Source of the DNA: Symsagittifera roscoffensis
Lineage: Eukaryota; Xenacoelomorpha; Acoela; Convolutidae
Length of the DNA: 64,000 nucleotides
NCBI RefSeq assembly: GCF_963678635.1
Contig: NC_087067.1
Location: forward strand, 18,731,639 to 18,795,638
Reading direction: 5' to 3'
Part shown: positions 35,641 through 46,300 of the stretch, piece by piece
Numbering within the stretch: the stretch's first letter is position 1
Layout: each line of letters begins with the position of its first letter
Position numbers and translations under genes: made by a program
Notes under the pieces: generated by a model
The model's database searches: none
What the model was told of the DNA's origin: nothing
Seen by the model: only the letters and a program-made list of their open reading frames with translations

Positions 35641-36960
35641 CGAACACGAAATCGAACTAGAAGAGGGCGCCGTTCCCCATAGGGAAGGCGCAAGGCGAAT
35701 GACGCCACACAAATCGGAAGCGTGCCGAGCGGAAATAGAAATGTTGCTTGAATACGACATGATAGAACCCTCGAAATCGCCATGGGCTTGCGGGGTAGTA
35801 ATGGCGAAAAAGAAGGGGGGCAGCTTAGATTCTGTTGCGACTTTCGTTACTTGAACGCGGTAACGATAAAAGATGCGTACCCGATACTGCGAATTGACGA
35901 GAGCCTATCTAAGCTTGGTGATGCCAAATTCTTCACCACATTGGACTTAGGTTCTGCCTTCTGGCAGGTCCCTCTGCGGAAGAAAGACAGAGAGAAAACC
36001 GGATTCTCGTGCGAATTGGGATTGTACCAGTGGAAGAGGATGCCCTTCGGCTTGTGCAATGCAGCGGCCACTTTTCAAAGACTGATGGCCCAGGCTTTGA
36101 CGAGAGTGACCAAGAAGTACGGGAATCTCGTGATGTGTTACGTGGATGACGTAGTCATAGCGACACCGACCCTGGAAGACCACATTGATAGGCTCGATGA
36201 GGTCTTTGGATGCATGAAAAGAGCTGGATTGAAGTGTAAACCATCGAAATGTGAAATCCTTAGGGATTCAATTAAGTACCTGGGAAGAATGGTGGATAGG
36301 CATGGTGTGAGGCCGGACCCGGAAGCGGTGGAAGCAGTGTTGACATGGAAGGCCCCCAGAACGGACACACAGCTCCTGAGCTTTCTAGGGTTTGCCAATT
36401 ACTACCGAGAATTCATAAAAGGATATGCGGACAAGGTGTATCCGATGCAGAAGTTGATGCGCAACAAGGGGAAAAAGTTCGAATGGAACGATGAGGCACA
36501 GGTTGCTTTCGAGAACATAAAGCGGGAACTGTGCGAAGCGCCAGTGCTGGGCATGCCTACAGAAAAGGGCATGCATGTTCTCGACACAGACGCATCGGTG
36601 GTGGCCATCTCAGGAATCTTGCATCAAGAGCATGAATGGAACGGAAGAACAGTTCTCCGTCCCATTGCATACGGCAGCAAGGTCTTGAGTGACACAGAGA
36701 TGAAATATGGCGCACCAAAAGCAGAAATGTTTGCAGTAGTCACCTTCGTGGAAAAAGTACCGTGCATACTTGGGGAGCGCTCCCTTCAAGTTACGCGTGG
36801 ACAACATAGCGTTATCCTGGTTGAAAACCTACTCGATAGATCAGAGTTATATTGGTAGATGGATAGTAAGATTGGATGGCTACCATATGATAATCGAACA
36901 TAGGATGCGTGATAAACACCAGAATGCTGACAGTCTCAGCAAGAAAACTGAGTTCTATGA
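35641..36960 (+). pseudogene. Element 2 reverse transcriptase and RNase H
   Basis: Fossil RT with 'EYDMIEPSKSPWACGVVMAKKK', 'TLDLGSAFWQVPL', 'MPFGLCNAAATFQRL' and the catalytic 'YVDDVV' (codons from 36139), then 'FLGFANYYREFIKGYADKV'. RNase H follows with 'LDTDASVVAISGILHQ', 'GAPKAEMFAVV' and 'RDKHQNADSLSKK'. The signatures place it in Ty3/Gypsy. Broken in a few places. Confidence 0.9.
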
Positions 36961-38420
36961 GAGATTGGAGCAGAAGCGGGCCAATCAGGCGGAAATAAAG
37001 GAGGGATTCTCGTTTCTGGACAAAGAAACTTATGAAGCGCTTCCCTTAACGAGATGGTTGGATAAGTCTGGACATCCAACTCCAGGGCACCCTGAGTTAC
37101 CTGTAGAGAAAGCAGCCGAGATAAGGATCCTATCCAAGGAGGACCCGGTCCCCTTGGATCTGTTGCTGCGCTCGAACCTTGTCCAGCAAGAACTCTCTCG
37201 CAAAACATAAACAGCCTCTCATTATTGGATAAAACGGTGCAAGTCACACCGCAAGTGATGCGGATGCTGGGTGGATTGTTAGAAAGAGAAGTGACCAGAG
37301 ATGACCCCGAGTGGACAGCAGCAGTGGCATCGCTAACAGTTAGTGAGAAGGTGAAGATCATGCCGTCCAGACGACAGCACGAAGAGAACGAGAGGGATTG
37401 TAGGACAATAGTTCAGCAACTAGTATCCTCAATACCCCAAGAGATTTTAACCAGTACTTCCTACGGACAGAGAGAACAGGGGAGCAGCAAGCGAAAGAAA
37501 ACCGTCACCTTTGTGGACCAGGATAAGGAAGGTAAAAAGGTAGAACAAAATCTGCTGCAAGACTATTTGTCCGGGGAGACGAATGATGAAAAGAACCAGC
37601 GATCACAAGATCAACACCCGGGACAAAAAAATTTGCCCGGGGAGTCTGAGATAGACGAGAAAATTCCTGATGAGAAACAGGACCTAGAGAACAAGGTTTT
37701 GTCCGGGGAGTTCAGATGGATGCGAAGAAGGCACAGACATGATCTGGAGGAGCGTGCAGTCTCCAGCACAACCTCTTCAACGGATGATAATTCCCGAAAC
37801 TCAGGAATGGACACCTATTCAGACAGGAACTCGAAATCGGGATCAGAACTGTCAGAACTAGCGATACACACACTACTAGTGGAAACTCGGGCAAGGGATC
37901 TGGACAGAGAGGTGTACCAAGATCCTGACAGCGATCGCTACCTGATACCAGGCGAAAGAGTCTTTGACAACGCAGCGGATGACTTGGAGACGATAGCGGT
38001 ATCGAAACGTTCGATAAGCCTGTTGCCGCAGAAAGAGGTAGTCAGGACTGATCTTCAGCCGTTTAAACAAGAAACACAGCCGTTGGCGAAGATTTGGTGC
38101 GTTAAGATGGAAGAAGACACACACCAGCCCAACGAGCTGAATAGTCAGATGAGGGTCATAAAGACGTACTTAAAGGCGAGATACCGACTCTCGGACCTTC
38201 TAAAGGCGCAAAGAAATGATCGCATGACAAGCAACCTGACAATCGAGAATGGTTCGCCGGATAAAGGGGACATCGAGGAAGATAGTTATCGCATCCTGAG
38301 ACAATACTTCATGCAGAAGGAAGGGAGGTTATATTTGAACAAGGACGGGATTGTGGCTTGCAAAAGAAGGGAGGAAGACAGAGTCCTATACAAGTATAAC
38401 GCGATAGTGTTACCGCAACT
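36961..38420 (+). pseudogene. Element 2 RNase H-integrase linker
   Basis: About 480 codons of acidic, low-complexity sequence, much longer than the usual tether. It has three 'LSGE/LPGE' units encoded by the G-rich motif (37568-37578, 37634-37644, 37700-37710), then a conserved 'RYRLSDLLKAQRNDRMTSNL' segment and the region leading into the integrase zinc finger. No enzyme motif is seen. Confidence 0.65.
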
Positions 38421-39480
38421 CTATCAGACAGAATTATTATTCAGGTCACATGATCAGATGGGCCATCAGGGGATCGACAAAGTATATCAGAGGGTCCTGA
38501 AGCGCTTTGAGTGGCCTGGGATGAAAAAGGCATGCGAGAAATGGGTAACAGCGTGTCTGTCATGCCAACAGGTCAAGGATCCAAGGAACTTGCGATTTCC
38601 TTTACAATCGATCGAGTCGTCTGAATTCAACGAGGTGGTGTAAATAGATCACCAAAAGATATGCATGACAGACAATGGTTATAATCAGGTGCTGGTCACG
38701 ATAGATCATTTTACGAAGTATGCAGAGGCCGTGCCCTGCATAACTGCCTCGGCGGAAGAGACATGCGACCACCTGATCAATACGTGGATAGCAAGACATG
38801 GTTGTCCGATGACGTTTCAATCGGATAATGGAACAGCTTTCGTAGGAGAGCTTACGAAAGAGCTAATGAGACGCTCACAGGTCGCTCAAGCTCACTCCAC
38901 GACATACCACCCTCAGACGAACGGCTTAGTGGAAAGACAGAATAGGACGTTAGTGTCGATGCTGAGAGTATATTGTTCCAGGTACATGACCGATTGGGAC
39001 AGATACCTTCCACAGGTGATGGGAGCATATAACAGCACGCAACACTCCACCACCGGAGTCAGTCCGCACATGATGCTAACTGGACACGAAAAATCATTAC
39101 CATTAACCTTCTTCTACCCAAGTATGAGGGAAATTAAACGTCCCCACAGGTCTACGTGAGGGATGTGATCAGACACCAACAGGAGTTGAACGATTTGTGT
39201 AGACGAAATACTCAGCAGGCACAGGCAAGGCAGAGGAAAAGATTCGACAAGAAAGCAGCTGGTGCAAAGGCTTACTCGGTGGGAGACTACGTATGGGTAT
39301 TTCAGAACGTTATACCACCGAAAGGGACAAAAAAGCTCCTAAAAAAGTGGAGGGGACCCTTCATGATTACAGAGGTGCACCAGGAGGGACGCTTTTATAG
39401 ACTGAGTACTGGCCGAGCCGCCCACTACGAGAACATCAAGCCACACAATCCATCGACAGAAGACTGGTGTATACCTGCAG
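38421..39480 (+). pseudogene. Element 2 integrase with GPY/F-type tail
   Basis: HHCC finger 'HDQMGHQGIDKVYQRVL', then 'WVTACLSC' (38445-38575). Catalytic core with 'VLVTIDHFTKYAEAVPC', 'FQSDNGTAFVGELTKELM' and 'TTYHPQTNGLVERQNRTL'. C-terminal module 'KKWRGPFMITEVHQEG' and 'GRAAHYENIKPH' (about 39340-39450). No chromodomain is seen. Role: insertion of the cDNA. Broken. Confidence 0.88.
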
Positions 39481-40319
39481 ACATGGAAGAAGGGGATTAT
39501 CTAATGATGGATCCTGCTTGTGAGGTCAATCAAAAGGGCACCAGGGAGAAAAACGATGGAAACGAAGTCGTAGAGGAAGGTACGGATACACCGCTGGACC
39601 TGGATCCAAACGAGCAGATCGAAGTGGATGATGAAACCTTACCCTACGCAGAGGAAGATTGGCAGGATCCCGAACAGATAGAGGTTCCCAAGAACTTGGA
39701 ACCGGATCTTCCGTTCACGATACAGACTCGTCAGAAGGACGGGATGAGACCAAGAAAGAAATACAATCCTTACGGTGACGGCTTTGCAGTGGATAGGATA
39801 GATCTAAAGAGGATAGTGGAGGAAGTAGCGGGTCTAGAGGAAATAACTGTGTCACAAGACATTGACATAGTTGATGATCACGACGATGAGTGGGTTGACG
39901 ACTGGTCGAAACCCGAGGTAGAATTCGACGACGAGCAACAGCAGTCATGTGAACAAGACTTGACGAACCTGCGTGTCTTAGAATGGCTGAATGAAACGAC
40001 CTCGGATCCTGAGGAGACCAGCGTCACGATTCAAGACGTAGATCGTGAAAGCATGAAATACATCAAGACCGAACGAGATGATCCTTTCTGGGATGCCCAG
40101 GAAGGACGACTACTCATTCCAGCTTCTAACCTCGACTTGATACCCGGTATGCGATCGACGGGGACGTCGATGGATATTTTTGTCCGGGGAGTGGGGGTAG
40201 GACTTACCCACACTGAAAACTTGATAATAAAAATATTAAGAATAGCAAGAGAAACAGGAGACTTAGAAGCAGAAACAGGCGAAGAGCCTAAGAAACCTGA
40301 CATAGGCAGGGTAGTTGAG
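39481..40319 (+). pseudogene. Element 2 acidic linker between integrase and macro domain
   Basis: About 280 codons rich in Asp and Glu, in the same open frame as the integrase tail and macro domain. It includes 'RPRKKYNPYGDGFAVDRIDL', which is conserved in Element 1. The DNA motif TGTCCGGGGAG recurs at 40181-40191, here in a different reading frame from the copies in the RNase H-integrase linker. Confidence 0.65.
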
Positions 40320-40805
40320 TCATATTTTAACTTACCAAATGAATATTCAAGTAACATAATACTAACAGACAGTGATTTCATACTCACAAATAGAACATGT
40401 GCGATAGCAATCACAGCAGACATGAGTTTTAGGACAGCGTTAGCGGCAGATTTTAAGAGAGACTCCAAAAAGGTGGAATTCCTTTGGAAGCAAAGACCAG
40501 GGATAGGGGGCGTAGCAGTCTTACCTCCGGCGGCGTCGCAGATACCGGGAAAATACGTATGCTTCTTGGTAACGAGGGCGACGGAGAAGCAGCACGTGGA
40601 CCCAGAGAACCTAATCTTGTCCTTGACGAGGCTGAGGGACTTCCTTATTGAAATGGACGTGAAGGAGCTCTCGCTTCCAGTGTACGATCCAAACAGAGGA
40701 AGACTGCATCCTCGGGAATTGTACGCGCTTGTACACGTGATATTCTCTGATACGAACATACAAGTATATCTACATAAGAAATATTACTTAAGTATAGGCT
40801 GAGTG
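40320..40805 (+). pseudogene. Element 2 macro domain (TARG1/OARD1-like)
   Basis: About 160 codons at the C-terminus of pol. It reads 'CAIAITADMSFRTALAADF' (like the N-terminal 'AHCISEDCRMGAGIAVLF' of TARG1), 'GIGGVAVLPPA', 'KYVCFLVTRATEK' (TARG1 'RYIYYLITKKRAS'), 'PENLILSLTRLRDFL', 'VKELSLPVYDPNRGRL' (TARG1 'VTDLSMPRIGCGLDRL'), then 'FSDTNIQVYL' (TARG1 'FEATDIKITVY'). The order and spacing fit that family along its whole length. Known members bind or remove ADP-ribose. Whether this one binds, cleaves or neither is not shown by sequence. It could act against host ADP-ribosylation of nucleic acid or integrase, which is inference. Confidence 0.75.
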
Positions 40806-41184
40806 ATGTGCGAGAGGGTGTTAGGCCAAAGACTAAGTTGTATGTAATATGTGTTATGTTATGTGTTAGGTTATTAAGATCATGGGTAAGTAGAGGTTAG
40901 CGACCATGAACAACTGAATGACGATCTTAAGAATAGATCCAAAGTTTGGACTGTCCAATCTTAGGTCGAATTCCAAAATTTTAGAGACCAATTGATTTTA
41001 ATAAATTTTAGGATAAATATCTTTCTATCTGAACAGTTTTTAAGCAAATTTTAACGATATATGTTAAGGTGAAACTGACAAGTGTGATATTTGTGACTTC
41101 TTTTCTAGATCCTGATTGATCATTTAATTACTCACTTGAGTCAAAATCTTGGAATCAAAACGGAATCAAACTTGAAAGAATAGA
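40806..41184 (+). other. Element 2 spacer between pol and third region
   Basis: AT-rich and non-coding. It contains a pyrimidine-rich stretch ending in AG at 41107-41108 ('cttcttttctag'), a possible splice acceptor for a spliced mRNA of the third region, as env-type genes use in related elements. Nothing else is seen. Confidence 0.5.
41100..41108 (+). promoter_or_regulatory. Candidate 3' splice site before the third region
   Basis: 'cttttctag', preceded by more pyrimidines, 77 bases before the first ATG of the third region (41185). It is plausible but unsupported by a matching donor or by Element 1. Confidence 0.25.
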
Positions 41185-41779
41185 ATGGATAACTTCAACT
41201 TGGATGAATTGATGGACCTGGCAGAGGCATATGTAGGGCCGATGATAGATGCGATCTATCGTCGGCTGATCGATCGAGACTTCGCTCTGGAGGACCCATA
41301 GGTAGTCATGTTGCTGACCGCCCTGATCAACATCTTGGGGCATGACAACCGTGGGGACCGCCCCACGGAAGTCCTGTTGATGGCAGCATATGGAGAAAGG
41401 GGAGTACTAGACCGCCCGAACATGAGAGTGATGAGGTGGAGAAACGGGGCTCTCTCAGGGAGTGACTTGGCGAATGAGCCTGGATTGGGAAGTTCTAGGA
41501 CCCACCAACCAGGTGAGATGCCTATGCCCTCCAAGCCCAAACCTGGGTTGAAGAGAATGCATCGGGAGATGAACAGCGAGGCGACCTCGTCTAGTTCACC
41601 ACTGAGAGCAGCTTTGCCACCAAAAAGGGCGAAAGTAGGACAGAAAGCTCAGACGAACCAAACCATGCAAGATCTGGATGAGATGAACGATGAACTGAAA
41701 AGTACGAAGAAGGAGCTGGACGAGATGACCAGAAGCATGCTCCAGATGAAGGAAGATCGGGACATGTGGAGAAAGTTGT
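41185..41779 (+). pseudogene. Element 2 third region, N-terminal block
   Basis: Starts MDNFNLDELMDLAEAYVG at 41185. It continues with a 'VLLMAAYGERG' and 'RWRNGALSGSDLANEPG' stretch that has a counterpart in Element 1 (10679-10900), then a basic Ser-rich segment and the start of a coiled coil. The last 227 bases are repeated at 43127-43353. No family is recognised. Confidence 0.6.
41553..41779 (+). repeat. 227-base direct repeat, copy 1
   Basis: Nearly identical (two or three differences) to 43127-43353. Together they bracket a 1,347-base AT-rich non-coding insert. Too long for a target-site duplication, so a local duplication accompanied the insertion. Confidence 0.9.
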
Positions 41780-43126
41780 GCTAATCTGTGCCGGCTATCC
41801 TTATTTGATTTTGTTATCATGCTGTTAAGTAAAAAGTTGTAAGAGTTGTTTTTTATATAAATTCAAGGAGTGTTCTGTTCATTTAGTGAAGTGGTAGCAC
41901 CCATGATTGAGACGGCAAATCCCAAAAGTTCGATTTCAGTCGGAACCGATTTTTGTCGAAATTGAGAATTTTCGAATTTTTTTAGTTTCGTGTCTGTTGC
42001 TAATATTTGTCGGCTCAGGTGTCGCAGAAAACTTTCTTTCGGTTTCGAGTATTTTGAAATGTTTCGTTTTAAAAAAATGGCAGCTTATTATTTGTCTGCC
42101 TATGTTTTGTCGGCTTACTTGCCACATCTTAGAATTTTTTTGCTGTTGCAGTTTTCATTGTAGTTTCTTTTTACCCTTGCGATAGCAAGAGTTTTGCAAT
42201 CGGGTACTAGACTTTTTCCCGTAAACAACTTTGTCCAAAGGACTCACTTCTGGACTCCTTTTTGCAAATCATCCTATTCCTCTCGGTTCCAACTATTAAG
42301 CATGCTTTAGTTTGTTTGTTTTTAAACATCTGTCCTTTTTGAAATTTACTTTTTATGTTGATTGTGATTTTTCGAACTCGATGTGTTAAAATTTTACTTT
42401 TGCTTTTTGGTCCTTTTTTTTACTTATTAGGCTCAGGCCTATTCTATATCTGCTTAGTGGCCTAATTTCGCATGGTTTCAAGAGAAACCTAATTTTTTTG
42501 TTCATCTTTAGATCGCACAAAAGGCTGAAAATCTTAATAGAATTTATAGTTCAAGTTTTTCATGGCAAAAATTTTGTTTGTCTTTATTTTCGGCTGATAA
42601 ATTTTGACCTATATTGTATCAGTTTAATGGCCGCATATTGTGCCTTTCGATGGGCGAAAAAAGTGTGTGTGTGTGCGTTTTGAGGGCGAGGGGACTTAAT
42701 AACTTCTTATTAGTCCTAAAATTTAGGCTTGATAGATTTTGGCCTATTTTGCATAGGTTTTGTCGCCAAAGATTGCGTCGTTTCACGAGCTGTGTATGTG
42801 TTTTGAGGGTGAGGGGGACTTAAGTAATTTTTAGAAGTCTTAAATTTCTTTTGTTTTTTTTTTGGCTTAATAGGTTTCGGCCGATATTATATCGGCATAG
42901 TGGCCGCATTTTGCTTCATTTGACGCGTGAATAAAGTTTGTGTCTGTGTTTGTTTGTTTTTTTTGTTTGTTTGTTTATTTGAGGGTGTGGAGGACTTGAT
43001 ATTTTTTTTGTTTTTTTTTCCGTCTAAAGGGTTTCTACTAAGGTGTTTCCGGTTTTGTTACCACGTGATACGTTTTCTTTCGTGTTGACGAGAATGCATC
43101 GGGAGATGAGAATGCAGTGGGTTGAC
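41780..43126 (+). mobile_element. AT-rich insert within Element 2, SINE-like head and tandem-repeat body
   Basis: No coding capacity. Near its start is a tRNA-like RNA polymerase III pattern: box A-like TAGTGAAGTGG (41884-41894) and box B-like AGTTCGATTTC (41927-41937), 43 bases apart. The body (42430-43020) is three to four imperfect units of about 135 bases ('ttaggcttgatagattttggcc', trimmed here, then 'gtgtttt..gagggtgaggggacttaa'). A T-rich tail with 'gtttgtttgttt' follows. It could be a SINE-derived insert. The call is tentative. Confidence 0.4.
42430..43015 (+). repeat. Tandem repeat, unit about 135 bases, three to four copies
   Basis: Units begin near 42430 (partial), 42592, 42725 and 42863. 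Each has 'ggc(t/c)(t/g)ataaatttt-ggcc'-type starts, a 'tggccgcat-ttg' segment, a GT-rich stretch and 'gagggcgaggggactta'. Confidence 0.65.
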
Positions 43127-43353
43127 GAGAATGCATCGGGAGATGAACAGCGAGGCGACCTCGTCTGGTTCACCACTGAGAGCAGCTTTGCCACCAAAAA
43201 GGGCGAAAGTAGGACAGAAAGCTCAGACGAACCAAACCATGCAAGATCTGGATGAGATGAACGATGAACTGAAAAGTACGAAGAAGGAGCTGGACGAGAT
43301 GACCAGAAGCATGCTCCAGATGAAGGAAGATCAGGACATGTGGAGAAAGTTGT
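43127..43353 (+). repeat. 227-base direct repeat, copy 2
   Basis: Same as 41553-41779. The coding block of the third region resumes here with the coiled coil. Confidence 0.9.
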
Positions 43354-43930
43354 TTGAAGACTGCAACAAAAAGCAGGGTCAAGAGATTGAGCGCTTAAGG
43401 CAGGAATACAAAGAGCAATCGGAGCAGATGGCGTTGACAACGGCCGTGGAGAAAGTGATACCTGCAAGGGATATTCCTCGTGGGCAGTCACCGATGGAGC
43501 TCTTGACGCCTCGAGAAATGAGTCAAACAACGGAGACACAGCTCCCAGCAGAGACAAATCGAGTAACAATCCCGGATCCTAGTGACACCTTGGGTGACCC
43601 CGTCGTGGAACAGACAGTGAGGAAGCTGATAGAGACAGCTGGACGACTGTTCGCTAACAAGAATGCGCCAGGTTCCGGGGTGACTGCACCCTATGGAACG
43701 ATTGACGACACGGGCAGAGTACGATTCTCCCAGACCGTGATCAGACAGGGGATAAGTGACGTGACACCACTCATGGGGAGCTCGAGAATCCCAGAGAGGA
43801 GAGTACGGAAGATGCCAGCGAAGAAAGTGTCTCGCATAATAGACGTGCAAAAGAATAATCAATTGAGATATAATTTCACGGGAGTTCCGGAGACAGATCC
43901 GAGGGCCTGCTTCAACCGAGCTACTTAGAG
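43127..43930 (+). pseudogene. Element 2 third region, coiled-coil block
   Basis: A basic, Ser-rich start is followed by a coiled coil (about 43220-43435: 'DLDEMNDELKSTKKELDEM', 'EIERLRQEYKEQSEQM'). A Thr/Pro-rich linker comes next, then a conserved-looking 'VRKLIETAGRLFANKNAPGS' segment. It leads into the SGNH domain. The coiled coil at 10426-10668 of Element 1 is in the same place. Confidence 0.65.
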
Positions 43931-43959
43931 CCCGGCTGTAAACCTGCAGCAACCACCAC

Positions 43960-44500
43960 TCGGGACATCTCATCTGATACTGGGAGACAGCTTGGTCAGA
44001 TTGCTGTCGAACTTGAGGACCTCGTGGGTCACCACGTTGATGGCCTTTGGAGGCGCAACGATAGCCCAATTGTATCGAATGGTAGAACTGATGAATCCAG
44101 GGAGGATCCCCAATGTGATGATCCTAGTTGGGACGAATGGCATCTCCAGAGATTCAGATGAGCAGGAAGCACTATGGGAGTCAATGATGGTGTGTTTGCT
44201 TACGACCCTCTGGCAGAAACTCAATTGCGCGGTACTGACCGTTTTCACTGTGCCCATGAATACGAGAAGCCTGACAGCATCAGGAAGAAGGCACAACGAG
44301 GGAGTCGTGAGGTGGAAAAACATCTTGAGGAACCTCGCAAGTCGAAACGCCGGAAGAATGATCCTCATGGACATCGAACATGAGTTGAGAGCTATGAATC
44401 AGGCCAGACTGACCACGGACGGCATCCACTTCGACAGTATCGAGGGACAAGCTTGATTGAATCGAGTATTCCAAGAGCGGTTGGACGAGCTGGAAGCAGA
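43960..44500 (+). pseudogene. Element 2 GDSL/SGNH hydrolase-like domain
   Basis: Shows the family's blocks in order. Block I 'LILGDSLV' (GDSL codons 43983-43994) contains the serine nucleophile. A block II-like 'FGGATIAQL' lies at about 44045-44070. Block III is 'MILVGTNG' (GTNG 44130-44141). Block V is 'TDGIHFDS' (DGIH 44418-44429) with the Asp and His of the catalytic pair. About 160 codons is usual for a minimal SGNH esterase. Family members hydrolyse acyl esters, and related esterase domains occur in ORF1 of some CR1-type LINEs. The substrate is unknown. Confidence 0.75.
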
Positions 44501-46300
44501 ACTCTTTGACACAGGAGTGCTGAAGGAAGAAGGAACAGTGAGTGACGCGGTGATTACCACCTTTGTGCCTCCTAGCCTGGAAACACGCTTGGGTATGGTC
44601 CCGGCCGTCAGGAACTACAGGCAACAAAGCTCCAGCGAACCAGGTCAAAGGACAGACGTACAGGATCGATTGGGAGAAGCCCCGATGAGGAGGGCCATCC
44701 ATCCTAGGAGAAGAATAGGACCTGTCAACCCAATCGAAGAAATAGCCGGCACGTCTAGATCAGACACTAGATCGGAGACGAAAAATACCAGTCGAGATGA
44801 GAGACGTCCGAGCAGAGGCTCGTTGATGTGGTCAAGACCCATACCGTCTCCCTGGCATATATACAAAGACGAGTTAATGAAGCTGGATCTCCAGAGAGTA
44901 AGCTTCATCGAAGATGCAAGGAGGATGCTGGATGGAGCGACGCTATCCGTGAGCAGATTTTACTCGATAACCGACGTAGACTGGTTGATAGCCGCTAGCA
45001 TAAATTTCAGCTCCACGACGGCCTTGAGATTTGCTGACTTAGAGGGACTGCCTTCTAACAACACGATGGGACCAGTGAATGCGAGACCATTACAAGATGT
45101 GAGACTGAATCATGATGAGGGGAATCGTGAAGAGAGACCGGGAAGGGAGATCATATCAGCCCCGAATCGCATGATAGAGATGGAGAACCTGAGGCCACTT
45201 AAGGCTGAACTGCCTGCAGTATGGTCAGATATCTCAAACGCGATGGGAGGACTCAAGGACCATGCGCTACACATGTTAGTGTTGGACGAGGTGTTGGGGT
45301 TGGAACTGTCCAATTTCAGTCGACAACTCAAACTGAAACCGGGAATAGATGACGACCATCGAGTGATCGCGGCAATGTCCAACGACTTAAGGTTCCGAGC
45401 AATGGAAGTGGCAGGTGAAGACACAAGAAGGAAAAATTCACTAGAGACGAGAGCTCATCTGGAGGCGATGGTTCTGAGAACCAAGCCGGAAGCCAACCAG
45501 TGGCTACACCTGAACCCTAGAGTAGCGGCATTGGGTGCAGATGCTTTTGAGCAAGGCCCCGTGATGATCACAAAGATACATGCCTACTTGTTGAAGGAGG
45601 TGAACCTGGCGGAAAATGCCGGAGAAAAGACCGCTGAATTTGTGAACAGAATGTGTCAGATTACTCTGGAAACCTTCGGGACCCAGGAAGTGAAAGGACA
45701 GGAGGGCTTTGAGAGAACAGACAGCATGCTAGAAGGGTTGGGAGCCGGATGGACCACGTCCTTCTTGGCAAAAGTTTACCCGAAAGTCTCGCACTACTTG
45801 ATAAAAGAATTCCTCCAAGCAGTAGTGGAAGTGTCGATAGTGGAACTAATAGCCTTGTTCGTGACATTCGGAGCGGAGAGTTTCGTGAAAGGACCGGCGA
45901 TACTGCTCACCGATGGAATCCAGAACCTGCGGCTAGACGGACTTCTGACATTGATTGCAATTACCCACGGAAACTTGGGAGGACTGATGAAACTGGCACG
46001 TTGTCCAGAGCAGATGAGAGAGAGAGTGAGGAACTTGGATATGAAGAAATCCACGGACTCGTGGAACAAGATAAGAGACCTGAGACACACTCTTATCCAG
46101 TATCTCTTACAACAAAATCGCTTTGGAACGGGAGAAGACGAGACGATTGAAAGAGAGGAAGATGTTAGACGACATGTTGGAGGCATGCCGCTGTTGACCG
46201 ACCTGAGTTTGGACCAGAACCGATCCCTTGGCGCTGATCAGAGGAGTCACGGAGTTCGTGACAGTGATCTATGGACCAGCAGTCACGTTTGCGTTTCCTG
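44501..46300 (+). pseudogene. Element 2 third region block (unrecognised, helical)
   Basis: About 600 codons. An Arg-rich N-terminal part ('RRAIHPRRRIGP') is followed by a largely helical region with 'LHMLVLDEVLGLELSNFSRQLK' (trimmed here), 'ADAFEQGPVMITKIHAYLL', and a hydrophobic stretch 'VEVSIVELIALFVTFGAE' near 45830-45885. It ends with 'LTLIAITHGNLGGLMKLA'. The THGNL segment is conserved in Element 1. No family is recognised. The hydrophobic helix is not convincing as a transmembrane segment. Confidence 0.6.

Noticed and set aside
41875-41948. A functional tRNA gene
   Set aside because: A and B box-like motifs are present, but the acceptor and T stems pair poorly and no proper anticodon stem is seen. 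Kept only as a SINE-like hint.
41553-43353. The 227-base direct repeats as LTRs of a small nested element
   Set aside because: They are coiled-coil coding sequence of the host element, lack TG...CA ends, a primer site and a polypurine tract, and the insert encodes nothing.
45830-45885. Envelope glycoprotein with a transmembrane helix in the third region
   Set aside because: The hydrophobic helix is interrupted by charged residues. No signal peptide, furin site or Cys pattern of known env families is seen.
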